In this document: piece after piece, positions 1-14,506 of the stretch
Numbering within the stretch: position 1 is the first letter of the stretch
How the letters are laid out: each line of letters begins with the position of its first letter
Origin: Amblyornis subalaris
Taxonomy: Eukaryota > Chordata > Aves > Passeriformes > Ptilonorhynchidae
NCBI GenBank assembly: GCA_018881555.1
Contig: JACAXG010000067.1
Coordinates: 3,815,635-3,879,634, forward strand
Length of the DNA: 64,000 bases
Direction: 5' to 3'
Translations under genes and position numbers: made by a program
The notes under the pieces: generated by a model
Seen by the model: the letters and a program-made list of their open reading frames with translations, nothing else
Told to the model about the DNA's origin: nothing
Database searches by the model: none

Positions 1-687
1 CAGTATAAAAAGCAAAGGAAGTAGGATATAACCTCTGTGTTCTTGAATTTACTTCCTTCCATTGTAACATGTTACTTTATGTGGGATTATCCTACTCTTA
101 AAATGAATTTTAAAGTTGACTCTTGTTCTCTTTTTTCTCCTTCCAAACATAAAAACAAGCCAATCTAAACATGCTGAAATTACTCAGCAGACTCAGCACT
201 AAGTCTGGTCATATTGTTTCTAGCTTCTTTCACCAATGGCAGAAAACTCAATTTTGTCAGTGTGCATTTAAAAGCAATTCATCATTGGTGCATCAGATTC
301 ACACAATAATAATCAAAGGAAGCAAAGAGCATCCTTTACCACAAAAAAACCTATAAGTCATTGAAATAGTACATAAAAGTCTTCTTTGGCCAAAAGCACA
401 GTTGAGAAATGAACTAANAGCTGCACATTTTTACTTGCTGAACTTAAGTCCGTGAAATGAACCCAACAGTGAGTCTAATATGAGAGAATCAATGGACTGT
501 TGCCTTACTCGGTGCTTCTCCAAAGACTTTTGAACTAGAACAGAATTAATTTTAATGAGCATCCAATATCTGGAAAAGCCCCCTAAGAGTTACAGAAAGC
601 CTAGTTACAGAAAGCCAAGTTTAAAAAACCTGCAAGAGTACCAAATCTCTACTGAGAAAACACCAGAAAGATTGGAAAAGGAGAAAA

Positions 688-705
688 TAAAAAAAAAAAA
701 AAAAA
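688..705. repeat. Poly(A) tract
   Basis: An uninterrupted run of A, with no identifiable retroposon body upstream of it. Confidence 0.9.
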
Positions 706-2580
706 TTTCAATTCATATAAATATATTTTCAAACTAAGAGTGAGTTACATTATAAGCTGGAGATGTACTCTAAAATAATTTCAGACACAGTTTCTCCTTT
801 GAGTATTGGATAAAAATTGGTCTACCAGTAATTTGCAATAGATTTTTGGACCAAGTCCAAACAGCAATTTTTCTAATGGAAAATTCTTCGAGGAACATAG
901 TTTTACTCCTTTCTGTAAGAGCACAGCTATACCTTTTGACAGTACCATAAACAACCATGAGGAAAACCACTTCATATCTCTGGAGGGTTTTTCTTATTGC
1001 CTCCTTTCTGTTTCCCGCTCAGTTTTCAAAAATTGGCTGCAATGCTTTGCTGTCTGGAAAGTAAAAAGAACAGGATACTTCTGCAACTCTATTTTATTAG
1101 CTCTATAGCTTATGCAGCAGGTGGCTAACGTCAGAAGAGTTCAGGTCAAACAGTGTCTGTGCACTTGCAGACATCCAAAGTCCTTTCTAACTCAGAAATA
1201 CATTTATGTATATGTATATATACTTGACTTTTGGCCTCCGTTCACCAGTAATTTAAATTAGGCCCTAAAAAGCTAGAAAAGCTGGATCTATTAGGTAACA
1301 TTCAGAGTGTCTCCAGATTTTACATATGCAGGAAAAGCTGTCTGAGATATGCAATTCTGAGGAAGTACAATTGATAGCATTTAACATATTATTAAAATTA
1401 ATCTTCCAGAACNTGCTTTCATCACTATGACACAAATGAAAACAGTGTGCTAGAGTGAACTTTTGATTTTTTCATGGCTAAAGAGCCTGATAAAGGTGAA
1501 ACATTTAAAGATCCTATCTTTTTTTTTTTCTTTTTGGTTTTAAAATAAAAAAAAGTAGATAGTGATAGATTAATACATATAGGAGAAAGGCTGGAAGGAG
1601 GAGAAATAAGATAAAATTTCTGAAGAATTTTCCTTTTCTGCTTGCTATGATTTTAATAAACTGTGACCCTATTAAAACCACCACTCCATGCACTTTTGTA
1701 ATCAGTTCCTTTTTTGTAACTGTGCCAGTGTTGTATCCACTGTATATGAATTAATGCCAGACAAATATGGCTATGCTTCAAGAAGCACTATTTTTCATAG
1801 CGTTACCCTGAACTTTCTGGCTCAAATACACAAATTTGAGGGACAAATGTCTCCAAAAAGAACAGTCAACAGCACTTCCAACCCCTCTCTCCTACATGAC
1901 TCTTCTGCAGTTGTACAAAGTCCAACAAACATCAAATGAGACATGTAGACTGAAGCCAAATAATTCAGACTAAACCGATCAAGTTTACTCATTCAGTGCA
2001 AGATGTTTTCAGTTCATAAGATCTTTTTTCTTTTGTGGGCTAATTAGAACAGCTTGACTAAGATTTACTGAAATATTATGTTCTTTGCCATTCAAAAATT
2101 GTATGAGCCAATGCCAATGCTACACCCTGTTCCCTTTTAAAGCCATATGCACTTCTCTTAGAATTTTAAACCTGCTTAAGGTATCCACAGCTGCTTCTAA
2201 TATTTTGACCGTTAAATTCTCTTCCTCCTCTCCAACTGAATTGCTATAAAGTATGCCAAACAGTTAATGTTTTGTTTGGGTTTTTTTTTGTCTTCTTGCA
2301 TAATGCTGCCGTATTCAAACACGGGAACTGTATGACTAAACAACTGAAGCTTGTATTTCTAGATTCAAAATTGAATAGTTGCCCCTAAGACCTGGGGTTT
2401 GCCTGTTTAGCTCAGCATTGTTCATGTTGGTATTACATACAGTTTTACCATGTATAGGCGAAATAATGAATACTCAAAAATATATATCAGGGTTTGAAGA
2501 GCCAAAAATAAAATGTCTAGCCAGTATTTAAGGTTTATACTGGTAACAGCAAAGAGAAACCAAATTGTTTTGCCTTTCCT

Positions 2581-2605
2581 TTTTTGTTTGTTTGTTTGTT
2601 TGTTT
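2581..2605. repeat. (TTTG)n microsatellite
   Basis: About five perfect TTTG units preceded by a T run. Confidence 0.9.
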
Positions 2606-2986
2606 CACTTGATCTGTTGGGTGTCAGACTGATGAAGGAATTTCTGTTGATCATGACAAATTTAACAAGGAATGAGACTTGTAGATTAATGATATAAACT
2701 TTGCAGATAAGAGTTTTCTTTTGTTACTACTCTGGAAAATATGGGAGTTTCCACAAGACAGAGACCTTTTTAACTTTAATGAATTCTAGCTAAATTTAAA
2801 GTGTGAGTTTTATCTCAACCAAGTCTATAATTTTCAAGATTCACACCAAAACCNAAAATCACTCTATGACAAGCATATAAATAAGAAAATGTACAAAGAC
2901 TTGGAAACAAATGTCCAGAGATTTAATAAATAGCAAAGCAGCTGAGAGGAAGATAGGAAAAATCTGAACTTTAAAAGTTGTAGAGA

Positions 2987-3040
2987 CTATATATATAATA
3001 TATATAGAGAGAATATATATATAATAACATACATACACAT
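2987..3040. repeat. AT-rich simple repeat, (TA)n with interruptions
   Basis: Two blocks of alternating TA separated by agagagaa, ending in acatacatacac. Confidence 0.9.
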
Positions 3041-4563
3041 CTCCATAAATACTGTGGATACTGTATGCAGACAAGACGGCCTATGATGAGGGATAGAGAA
3101 AATAGAGTGGTTTTTTTTTTTCCTTACACATACACTACTCTGACACTAGATTATATTTATTTCCTAATGCAAATAGGATTATTGTGTTTTACTCCATTGA
3201 CGTCCATACCTAACAACTTTCGAGCATGCTGGTTACTTTGAACAAAATCTGAAGGAAAGTGACAATTCTCAAAGATCTTAAAGATTTTTCCTTCTTTTTT
3301 TTTNCCTTTCTTTNGTTTTTTCCCCTCTTATAAATAGAAAGAGGAAGCCCAGAGAAAAAGAAAAAGGCTCTCAATGAAGACTGCAACATGAGCTCACCCA
3401 TGGTTAAACTTTAGCTCTGAGCAAGTGATTACCAAAAGAGTCAAAATACTAAGAACCTGGACTCCCCCACTGTTTTCCTGGCCAACGTGCTATATAAAAA
3501 TATATCACTATTGGGAAACTTTGAAAACTTGAAATAATGTTTAATGGAGAAAAGGTGCTAACTAGTTTTATAAACATCATACATACTTCATGAGCTTTAT
3601 AGAACCTCAAACTGCTATTGGTTTAACTATCATTAGATAAGTCCATAGCTGCAAACTGTATTTTAAAAATGTACATTAAACTATGCCCTGTTTTGGAAGC
3701 AGCATGCCACTGATGCTGCTACAGCAGTATCCAGCAGAGCTCCAATGAGTGTTTACATACCAGCCAGGTGTGACTCAAACTTCAAACACTGGAGTCAGCC
3801 ACCTTCCCATATGTTAAGGACCCCACAGACACAGATTATACTGCTCGAGAAATTTTCACTAGATCCAGGAAAGGAAATCTGCTGTAACTGTCATCATCTA
3901 CAGTCCTCCAAAACCAGAGCTTCCCATAGAGAAGCCCATGCTGGCAATGCTTCCCACAGCTNTACTCAGCAGGAGAAGCCTAACAAGAACTCAAAGTGCT
4001 GAGTAAGGGGAATGTTCAGTCCCTGACGGCAGGGATGGAGGATGACACATCTGGTGCTGTTCTCAAGTTATCCTCTCTGATGAAACCAACAGCTCACTGA
4101 GGTGCTTCAGGAACCACCTCACTTAGTTTTTTTCCAGAGCAGTAGAGATGCCACCACAATCCGGGTCCTTTGTGCAAGGGCAAATGAGGAGTCAGAAAGG
4201 ACATCGTCTTACAAAGATTAGAGCAGCAGGCTCCAGCATTAGTTTGTAGACCATTTTCATTACTCTGCACTTTACAGCACCTTTCCTTAACTTGGCAAAA
4301 ATTTACCAAGTTTTCACTATTTCATATAAAGACCATCCAATGAAAAAGTCAAAGGAAAAAGTTGGTTTTTCTTTTAGTGGTAAATTTTGAAAGATGATCA
4401 TAGTATGTTTCTGAGATAACATTAGATAAGAGGTTTTTTTAGAAACAGGGAAGGAGCAGAATCAACAAAAGATATTTACCTAATTGTTTAGTTATATTGT
4501 GCCTCTATTTAGGTCAGCTGTAGGAGTGGAAATCACTCCAATAAATGAGCAGATTTACTCTTC

Positions 4564-5340
4564 ACAGAATCACAGATTGGGTCAGGTTGAAAGGGACCAC
4601 AGTGGGTCATCTGGTCCAATCTCCCTGCTCAAGCAGGGTCATCCCAGAGCACACTGCACAGGACTGATCCAGACAGTTCTTGAATACCTCCAGTGAGGGA
4701 GACTCCACAACCTCTCTGGGAAATCTCTTCCAGTGCTTGGTCACCTGCACAATAAAGAAGTTCTTCTTCATGTTCAGGTGGAACTTCCTGTGCATCAGTT
4801 TCTGCCCATTGCCTCTTGTCCTATTGCTTGGCACCACTGAGAAGGGTCTGGCTCCATCCTCTTGACACCCTCCCCCCAGATACTTACAGACATTGATGAG
4901 GTCATCTCTCAGTCGTCTCATCTGGAGGCTGAACAGGCCCAGTTCTCTCAGCCTTTGCTTGTAAGAGAGGTGCTCCAGTCCCCTAATCATCTTTTGCTGC
5001 CTTTCGCTGTACGTGCTTCAGGAACTCCAATGTCTCTCCTGTACTGAGGAACCAAGAACTGGACATAGCACTCCAGATGTGCCTCACTAGGGCTGAGTAG
5101 AGGGCCAAGATGACCTCCCTTGACCTGCTGGCAATGCTCTTCCTAATGCATCCCAGGATACCTTTGGCCTTCTTGGCCAAAAGAGCACTGCTGGCTCATG
5201 GACAGCTTGTTGTGCACCAGGTCCTTCTCCACAGAGTTGCTTTCCAGCAGGTCAGCCCTCAATCTGTGCTAGTGCCTGGGGTTATTCTTCCTCAGGTGCA
5301 GGACCCTGCATTTGCCTTTGCTGAATTTCAGTTCTTGTAC
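4564..5340 (-). mobile_element. CR1 LINE, 5'-truncated, with ORF2 C-terminal region
   Basis: The segment opens with the typical avian CR1 3' end in reverse (cagaatcacagattgggtca, then aaagggaccacagtgggtca). On the minus strand it reads through the C-terminal tail of the CR1 reverse-transcriptase [21 protein letters not shown], then [14 protein letters not shown] at 4607-4990. Further upstream ORF2 sequence continues to about 5340 (caggaccctgcatttgcc). There is no 5' end, as is usual for CR1, and stops and frame breaks make it inactive. It lies in NAV3 intron 1 in the same orientation as NAV3. Confidence 0.93.
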
Positions 5341-8300
5341 ACAATCAGATAAGTCAAGTTGTAATTTCCTTTTCAAATATCTACACTGCATTTTCCAGGA
5401 TTAACATCATAAGGTCTCTAAGTACCAACATGGAAAGTGAGGGAACCTAAATGCACACNGAGTCAGTGCACATAGAAAACTTGCTGGACTGTGTCTATGA
5501 NCCCTGTCACACCAGAGACTGTGAATCAACCTTTTGTGTTGAGTGCTGGGATGTACAACCCTATCCTCTGTAGCTGTAATCCCATCCTGTCTCCTCAGGG
5601 TCCCCATCCTCCCTCCTTGCTCACTCCTCCTTAAAATCTCTTTTATTAGTTTGAGCCTTGTGAGCAAAATATTTGGGAAGGATATGCTAGTTGTAAGCAC
5701 AGTGGCACTAAGACACAGGACAAAATAAGATAGAAGAATCTGTATTAGTTTTCTGCTTTCTCTGCTTCTACCCTCCTGTGGAGTTAGGAAGAAAAGCTCT
5801 CTTTCAGTGAGAAAGTAAAATTGCTGGCTGCCTGGTCAAGCAAGTGAATGCAGTGACTGTGGCATTTGTATTGCAGTCATTTTTATACAAACAGTTCCAG
5901 ATAACTTTGCAGTATCAGTCTCAATGTGTACTTTGTTTAGAAAAGTTTCCCCTAATCATCAAAGCACTGCATAAAAAACCAATCATAGCAATTAGGACAT
6001 GCCAAGTAGAAGAGACAGCTGTGAAGATTTTTTTGTCCATTTCTCTGAACATCCTTCCTTTGATTCACTTGAGTTCAATTTTCTAGTCTTTAACGTCAGG
6101 GTCTTTCAAACAGACACAGCCCTTACATATCTATCCAGCTGCTAACACTGCTCCACTGTCTTCAGAGTAATAGCAGGGTCTTGCTCCTCACTCATCCAGT
6201 CCTCACCCAAATATAAAGGGTGTTTTCACTCCATCCCCAGGGCACTGAAAGTCTCTAAGACTCTAATTGCCCCTTCCAAAGGCTGATTTCTGCTGCGGTA
6301 TTTGACAAGAAATAAGTTAGCATACTACAGCAGGGCCAAGAGAAGTTCAACATTTAAACATTTATGTTCTAACATAAACATAGATAAAAATTTCTGGGTA
6401 TCTTTGAGTTGCTTCCCTTTCTCCTCACTTATTTGAGACTGTTTTTACATCACAAGTGGCGTAAATGGAATTTAGATCACTATTCCATCTGTATAGCATC
6501 TAGTATCACTGATCCTCTCATCTGAGTGCTTGGATTTAATAGTTGTCAAGTCGTAAGATGGTAGAAGATAAAAAGAGTTTTTCTAATTGAACTGTTGTCT
6601 ACAGTATGCTACTTTTTTTTTTTTTCTGAAACACTGTCAAATTTGTTACCATGAAGCTAAAAAATGTAGGTTCTTTAGCCTTAAAAAGTTTGGAAGAACT
6701 ATTAAGAAATACCATGAAAGCAGGTACAATCTCTTCTTAATGCAAGAACTAGAGTCCTATAAGAATAAGCACTGGAGTCCTTTGAGAATAAGCTGTGCTG
6801 TACAATAGTTGTACCACAGCTGCCACAGAGGACAAAAGTGAAAAACATCAATTTCTCATAAGTAACCAAAAATTTTCAGAGAAATTTTAAAAAGGACTAA
6901 GTTCAGCCTGCTACAATTTTAAATAAGTTTGTGGCTTAAAACTGATTCCAAAGAACATGAAAATATTAACAACTTCATTATTTACTTTTCTCTGAGTTAA
7001 TCTGTTTTATTCTTACTTCTAACATAACGGGAGAGACGTGAGAAAATTGACACAGTATTAGGCACCTTCTTTAGGATGATCAGTAGTGTTTTATGTAAAT
7101 AGGAAGCTAAAAGAGGAACAATTTTTAGATGTAGCTAGTGAACTTTATAACCCCAAATATTAGATTGTCCAACTTAAAAGTTTTGAAAGGAAATTAGTTT
7201 CAGTGCTTTGTTAAGACCTTAAACCCTCAGATGCAAAGCCCAGCCACCCTTTTAATATGCCTATTTCCCATACACCTGTAACACTTCTACATCAAAATGT
7301 TTATATAATTCAAATGGCAGGCATTTTGATGTCGATTTTGCAAGATATCATTGTAATTTGACTAATGCCTTCTCTTTCTCACACTGGTATAAGGCTCTAC
7401 ATCTGTGTTCTTGGGACTGACTGGTTTGAAATACAAATGGCAGCAACCAAATTGTCAGGACCACCACACACCTGTGGGGCACACTCAGACTAATCTGCAT
7501 ATCCCTTCTAGCTAAGATAGCAAGCACAATGTCCAAAATCAAAATAAGCAGACTGGTTAGACAGGTGACAGTTCCAAGGCTTTCCAAACATTTCTACTTC
7601 ATGACAGTTTGCCAAGCAAAGTACCTTACAGCTCATGAGGGATTTACCAGAGAGATTACAGTGACTACAGCCAACGAGCAGCACCCTTTGCAGAGCTAAC
7701 ATGATTAACTTGATTAAGCCTGCATGTAGCCCTGTCACTTGCTATGAGCCTTCCTAATTACTTCAAGTTGTTAAGCAGAAACCACAATTCCTTAATGCTA
7801 TCCTTCCCCATAAGCAATGGCTGTAGCAGTTACAGCAATGTCATTCAGTTCCTAACAAGAAGAAAAATAATCNACATGAGGGAGGTGGTAATCCTCGAGA
7901 AAAACTTTCCTAAAATGATGTATGCAATACTCTGCAAGTCTGAGAACACATTAATGAACATCCCATTTTTATACTGGCTGAATTACTCATTTTCAGATTC
8001 TGTTTCTTTAAGTATATGAGTAGCTTCTAGATTAATGCCACCATTCTCTCAGAAATACTGTGACAGCAAGTGAAGAAGGAAGGAGTCTGATGCTGGCAGC
8101 TGAATACAAGTGCTGTGTACATCTGTACAAGATGCTGCTGAGACAGTAGAGAACTTTCAACATTTGTGCACATATGTGTATGTGCACAATCNGTGTGACC
8201 ATCCACATGTGCAAGTTGATTGCCCATCAACTCATTAAACATTTCTCCTTGTATGCACACGTGAGGCTTGTGTGTTTCTATACAGTTATGTTGCTGTACA

Positions 8301-9008
8301 TTCAGTAACCTAATTCATTATAGTATTACTGGGTAATGATCCATTTCATTATCTCTCCAATCCCTGCAGCATTAAGCAGAAAGCTGTGAGAATATATCAA
8401 AACAAAACATGTCTTCTTCACCGAGATACCTTCATCTCCCATGCAACTGGCTCATTTTGAGTATTATTTTTGTTTGCCCATCACTCCTCCACCACATCTC
8501 AGGGACTTTCCATATCTTCCTATCACTAATCTGTTTTAGCAGATGTCCCTCTGATAAAAGCATGCCCAGATCCATCACCCTTATGAGGGTTATGTCTCCA
8601 CTAGCTTGCAAAGTAGCCTCAAAAGATTTAAATAATGTACTTTGAAACACAGTTGTACAATCTGTAGTAATAATGATAACATTAGCAATGAGTACCTGAA
8701 AAGAGAATATCTTCACAAATAGAAGCTCTGTACTACAGGTAAGATTTATCCCAGCTAATTTCAGACACTGAGAATCAGTGTTTAACTCAAATTAGACAGT
8801 TCATCTCCCCTTAATTAAGTAATAGATGCATATACCGCCAGAGGGTGAGTCACTCTACATAAACAATTCAGAAAAATGAAAGTAATTGCCCTCAGGAAGT
8901 TTTTATCTCTGCCATCTGGACATAGTAGGAGTCCACGCAACTAGCTCGGACTAGACATCAACCTTTTAACCGGCTATAATGAGGTAAGATGAATTTCACC
9001 ATGACTGG

Positions 9009-9460
9009 AGCCTCACAGAACCACAGGATCATTAAGGCTGGAAAAGACCTCCATGATCATCGAGTCCAAGCTTTGACAAAACACCACCATATCAATTAAA
9101 CCATAGCACTAAATGCCACACCTAGTAATTTCTTGAACACTTCCAGAGATGGTAAATCCACCATCTCCCTGAGCAGCCTGTTCCACTGTTTAACCATCCT
9201 TTCAGTGAAGAAATTCTTTCTAATGTCCATCCTGAACCACCCCTGGTGCAGCTTGAGCTATATCCTTTTGTCCTGTTGCTGGATGCCTGGGAGAAGAGGC
9301 CGACTCCCACCTGGCTAGAACCTCCTTTCAGGTAGTTGTAGAGGGATAAGATCTCCCCTCAGCCTCTTTTTCTCCAGGCTAAACAACCTCAGCTCACTCA
9401 GCTGCTCCTCATAGGACTTAAACTCTAGACCCTTCACCAGCTTCGCTGCCCTTCATATGG
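9009..9460 (-). mobile_element. CR1 LINE fragment, 5'-truncated
   Basis: It starts with a CR1 3' terminus in reverse (acaggatcattaaggctgg, then catgatcatcgagtcc). It continues through the ORF2 tail, readable on the minus strand as VGLFSQASSNRTKGY, followed by a frameshift near 9235 after which the tail continues in another frame. The copy stops at about 9460, directly beside another CR1 3' end. It is a decayed, immobile insertion. Confidence 0.92.
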
Positions 9461-9467
9461 TCTGTGA

Positions 9468-9738
9468 AAACATCACAGCATCACAAAATGGGTCAGGCTG
9501 AAAGGGAGCACAGTGGACCCACTGTGGACCCATCTGATCCAACCTCCCTGCTCAAGGAGGGTCATCCCAGAACACATGCCACAGTATTGTGTCCACACAG
9601 TTCTTGAGTATCTCCTGTGAGGGAGACTCCGCAACCATTCTGGGCAACCTGTTCCAGTGCTCGATCACCCTCAGAGGAAAGAGGTTCTTGCTCATGTTCA
9701 GCTGGAAATTCCTGTGAATCAGTTTCTGCCCTGGACAC
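9468..9738 (-). mobile_element. CR1 LINE fragment adjoining the previous copy
   Basis: A second CR1 3' end in reverse begins about 9470 (cacaaaatgggtcaggctga, aaagggagcacagtgg). It runs to about 9738 (gaatcagtttctgccctgg), where similarity to the first copy of this family in the window (4566-4810) is lost. It contains a short internal duplication near 9511-9532. It belongs to the same subfamily type as the 4.56-kb copy, judged by the shared gggtcaggctgaaaggg-type 3' end. Confidence 0.9.
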
Positions 9739-12700
9739 TAACTTCTCAGCTGTGTGTTGTCTCTTCTCAATTTTCAGCAGAGACCTCCACCCTTTTCTAA
9801 ACTGATAGACATAATTAATAGGGCTCCAATTTTCAATAAATACAAAAATTACAAGACAGAATTAACTTTTCCTCAAACAATTTTTGTTCTGTGCTTCCCA
9901 CTCTATGTTGATTCTGGACTTCATTGATCTATGATGCAGTAAAAAAGAGCTATGAATCTCTTGAACTTTCCTGATATTCTCTGTTGGTCCCAAGCTATTT
10001 GCAGACAGGAAAAAGCAGTGCCAAAGAGCCTCTCCCCTGTGCTCCACATATTCTTTTCATGCTGACCATTAATCACATGCACTTAGTCCTGACTTAACAG
10101 CAGCATTCAGCTATCAGGACCTAATACTGCTGAACTCAAAAGGAAAGATTTAATTAAAGAAATACAGTGTTTTAGAACAATGCTCCTATATAGACTGGAC
10201 ACTCTTGGTACATAGAATAAGACAGAGAAGGCAGATATGGATTGGCAATAAAGANTGTGAGTGGATTTTTACTGAGCAAATTTCTACTGCCGAAAGTAAT
10301 TTATGGGTGGGACAAAAGGAGCCTCAATTTTAATCTTTGGAGCCATGAATGTGAACAATTCTCTCTGCGGAATTTATGAGCAGTTTTACTTATCAGTATT
10401 TCCTCAGAGTTTTCACGCGGTCAGATTGATTACCCTTTCCTTATACTGTTTGGGCATATTCAAGTTTGGCTATACAGTGCATAAAATGGACATGAACTGC
10501 AGACTGTACCACAGAAGGAAGTTAAAGGCAGGGACATGCCAATCATAGTTCTTAANTTTTTGTTCAAAAACATGACACGGTATCACTTATAATAAATATC
10601 TAAATGTCCAAATACTTCAGCAATAAGCATAACCTAAATATTTGGGAATTTTTTAATTAACCAAATTTCATCGGTCATCTAAACAGACAGAATGCAAAAA
10701 AATTAGTAAATGGAAAGAGTTTTATTGTTTTCTGTAACAAGCTCTGCTTTCATAAAACAATTCACTCTGAATGTTTTGAGTGCACAAAGAAATAGAAGTT
10801 CTTCTTAATTTTCTCTCTTTAAATCCATAATTTCCCTGAATAAAAATCTCAGCTTGAATGATTATCAGGAAATACCAGTCAGCTCACATAAAACATCACA
10901 GGATACGAACATAGCCCAGCATTCCCAAAAATGAGACCTGAAAGTATGGCTTGAAAATCTTACCTTATGAAAATATAAGAGGTTATGAATTGTCTCACCA
11001 CAAAGAAACGGGATGATATTCTTACTTCAGTGAGGAAACAGAAAAACTCCCACTGATTTAAGGAACAAAGCAAGTTCTAATTTCAGAAGGATTATTTTGT
11101 CATGTTTCTAGAATGAAGTATTTAAAGTGATGGAGCAAACAGTGGACATCTTCCTAGAGGACTTTAGAGAGCTGGTGAAAGGAGAGAGCTGCAGAAGCCT
11201 ACAAATATAGGGTAACAGGATCTAGTCTGTTTGGAAACTCACTGCAAATAACTTATTTACCATCTCNGCATCAGTCTCCTCGGCATTGCAGAGGCAGATT
11301 CACATCCCAGAGGAANTGGAGGAGCTAATGCAGCCTAAGAGCAGAACAGTGGAGGGACAGACTAGAGCACCACCTGCCAGACCCCAGCCTGTCACTGGGA
11401 ATGTGGGCTGCTGAGCTGCTGCTGAGTGCTGTGGGTGCACTGACTGAAACCCATAGTCTAAGCAGTGCAGAGATCAGTGCTTTTGCTGGGCGTGTCTGTT
11501 TTGGTATTGAACATACCAGTTAATTCTACAAATGATTACAAGTAAAAATATATGTTCTACATCTGACTTTTTTTGCACATTACTATAACCAGTAATTCCA
11601 TCCTTTCTTTACCAAAAAGATAACATATATGACATGTGACGTATCTGTAGATATATGTACATGTATAATANGCATATATGCATCTCTAAGCCATCTTCCT
11701 CATTGTTAAAAAAAAGTTTTATTGACCACACTTTAAACTTTTGTAAATACATAGATAAATGTTAAAAGGCATCTGTATATGAGCACACATACCCATCTCT
11801 ATCTTTAAAATGCACCATAAACTAAATATGTATAGCAGTTTCACTCTACATGCACTAATGGTGCCAAAATGCTAAGGCTACATTTATTATCTCTGTGTTA
11901 AAAAATGAAATCTCATGATGGATTTAGAGGAGCTGTACTAATGTATTCAATGAATTCCTGATTTAACATTTTGAGTGATATCCTGCTGTATCCTGCTGCT
12001 CCAAAAATGTTAGGGCACACCAATGCTTGTCACACCAAAACATATTTGAAAGTATTCTAAAAGCAGCTGCAGAACAAAATTAATCATATGAGCAAAAAAA
12101 TCATTAGTTAAATAGCTGTTCTGAAGACCTTAACTAACTGTTGAGGGCAAAACCCTCAAACTGCACTCAAAGGAAGACAGTGTGTTGGTCTGACAAAAGA
12201 AAAAGCACTGTGTAGTAATGTTGCCATACACAGTCCCTAAATATCCAATTGGAATTGTATCAGATATTAGTTGAAATATCATCATTCCTAAAGTCTAAAT
12301 AAGAAAACCAAATGTAGTTGTGGAAGAGTGTTGTTGCACTTGGAATTTCTTATTTTTGTATCTAAGGGTATTCTTGCATATTTCTGTTAAAATGTTTCAA
12401 CATTAAGAAAGAAAAAGTTGTATAATCACACAGCTACTGATAAACTCACATAAGTCTTACCAAGACAAGGACAGCAGCTCAGGACCTATCAATACATTAC
12501 ACTTTGCCTCATAGTGGATTTATGTGAAGTAATATCCTGACCTTTTCCAGAATGATCCAAAATGTCCAATATCCATATGAAATGGTGGCAGTATTCATAA
12601 ATTGTAAAAAAGCCTCCACTCAACCTTTGGTTTAGATTAGCTATTGCATCCATGCAGAATTTTGTGAGAAATGGACTAAATTACAAATACAGGCTTGCGA

Positions 12701-14506
12701 ATACAGCAGGAACCAATATTCACTTTCTCCTTCCAAAAGCCCAGTTCTTGGATATGTCACTGATTTATGGCTTGATAAAGATACATAATATTTCTATCTA
12801 ATCAGTTAGGACAAAATAACTTGTTTATATTGAAACGGTATTGTGAATTTTTTGTTACTCTGTGCAGATGCTGCTGAGACCTCTAAAGACACATATACAT
12901 CTGAGTGAAAATTATTGTTGAAAATACTGACTTTATTGTCATCCAACATAAAACTTTGGATGCAAAGTGTTGTCCCCTTAGACTGAAATATGACTACTAT
13001 CACTGTACCTTTGCTGGCATTTATGTAAGTATTTCACAATGAAATCTTAGAACTTTGCTCAAATTAAGTGAGATTATTAAATGTCCAGGAGAAAAGGGAT
13101 AAATTTTTCCAGAGATGCAAATATGTCCATAATCCCCTTGCTTTTAGGGAGTCTGAGTTATTCAGTATCTATTTTGCTGATCTGAATCTCCTGTATTATA
13201 TTCTTTTTCTTTTGCCAAATCCCCTTTAATTAATTTTTTTTTGAATGACACTCTTCGGTTCTACACACCGGTACTCAGTATGTTGACTTTTGTGTGCTCC
13301 CTTTTCTGAAACTTTGCTTGATCAGCTCCCCTCAGTACTCTGCATCTCTGTATCATGTCCACAAATAAGGCAGAATAACTCAGAAAAAAATCCTGCACTG
13401 ACTTAGTAAGGCCCTGGGAAGAAAGCCTTGTTTTCATTTCCACACATTTTTCTTTTATTCTCCACTCCCTTGTGCTAATAGCTTATCTTATAAACCAAAA
13501 CTCTTTGAGGCTGTGATTGATATAGCTGTCATAGATGGGGAGGGCTCTTTGCTCTCGTTCATCGATGACACAAACACCAACACATTCCCAACACTCAGCT
13601 GAAGAAACCTTCTTCTTGCTTAAGAGAAGTCTGGATGTGAAAGTTCTGCAAATTAGACTGTATTAAAAAAACCCCCACATCTGGAGATGGCATCACCTAT
13701 GAACAGAGTANTCGACTGTCAATCACAACAATAGTTTCTTTGTGGAGCAACCTACTTCTTAGGTTTCAGCTAACAACACGGAACTATGCCAGTCTTCATA
13801 GTGATATTGGAGCGAGGTAAAGAAAACAGTGAAGATGCTGTTATTCTCTCCTTACTTTTGTCAGGATCACAAATTTACACAGGAAAAACTGGATGTTGTA
13901 TATGAAATGCCTTCTACTTTTGTCTTCTTACTACAAGCAAGAACAAAGAATGAATGCCATATTAGCCTGACAGACAGGAAGCTGAAAACATCAGTAACTG
14001 ATTAGGTTTTAAAAATTTTTTTTTCTACGGTAATTCAAAGGAACTTGAACAACACTTTATAAAGTGGCTAATTGGATTATTTCTTCAGTATTTTAAAAAA
14101 TAATAATCAAATAATAGTTAGCCAAGAAACAACTTCACTCTAAAAAATTGCATTATTGCCATTTCACATATGAGCTGAATTCAAGGAGGTACTTTATAGT
14201 AATCAGAAATGAAACTAGATTGTGAATTCCATGTGAGTCGCTAGGCCTTACTCCCTCTCAGAAGCATTTAAAAAGAAAATCTGAACCTGCAGCTCTCAAG
14301 CTTTCAGATTTGTGCTGCTTCTTCACGAGAAAGAGATTCCTTCAGCTCTTCCTTCCAGCNCTCTGTCTATGGCTGGTGAGCTGGCCAGCAATGACTAAAA
14401 CAGGCAGACTGCTCAGCTGAGGAAATTTCTAAACTCCTTTTGAACTTTTATTTATTATTTCACATTCTTATTTAATGCCTATTTATTTCCACTACAGAGA
14501 CAGCTT

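Noticed and set aside
4607..4990. 127-codon open frame on the minus strand
   Set aside because: It is the C-terminal tail of the CR1 ORF2 protein within a truncated LINE copy, not a host gene.
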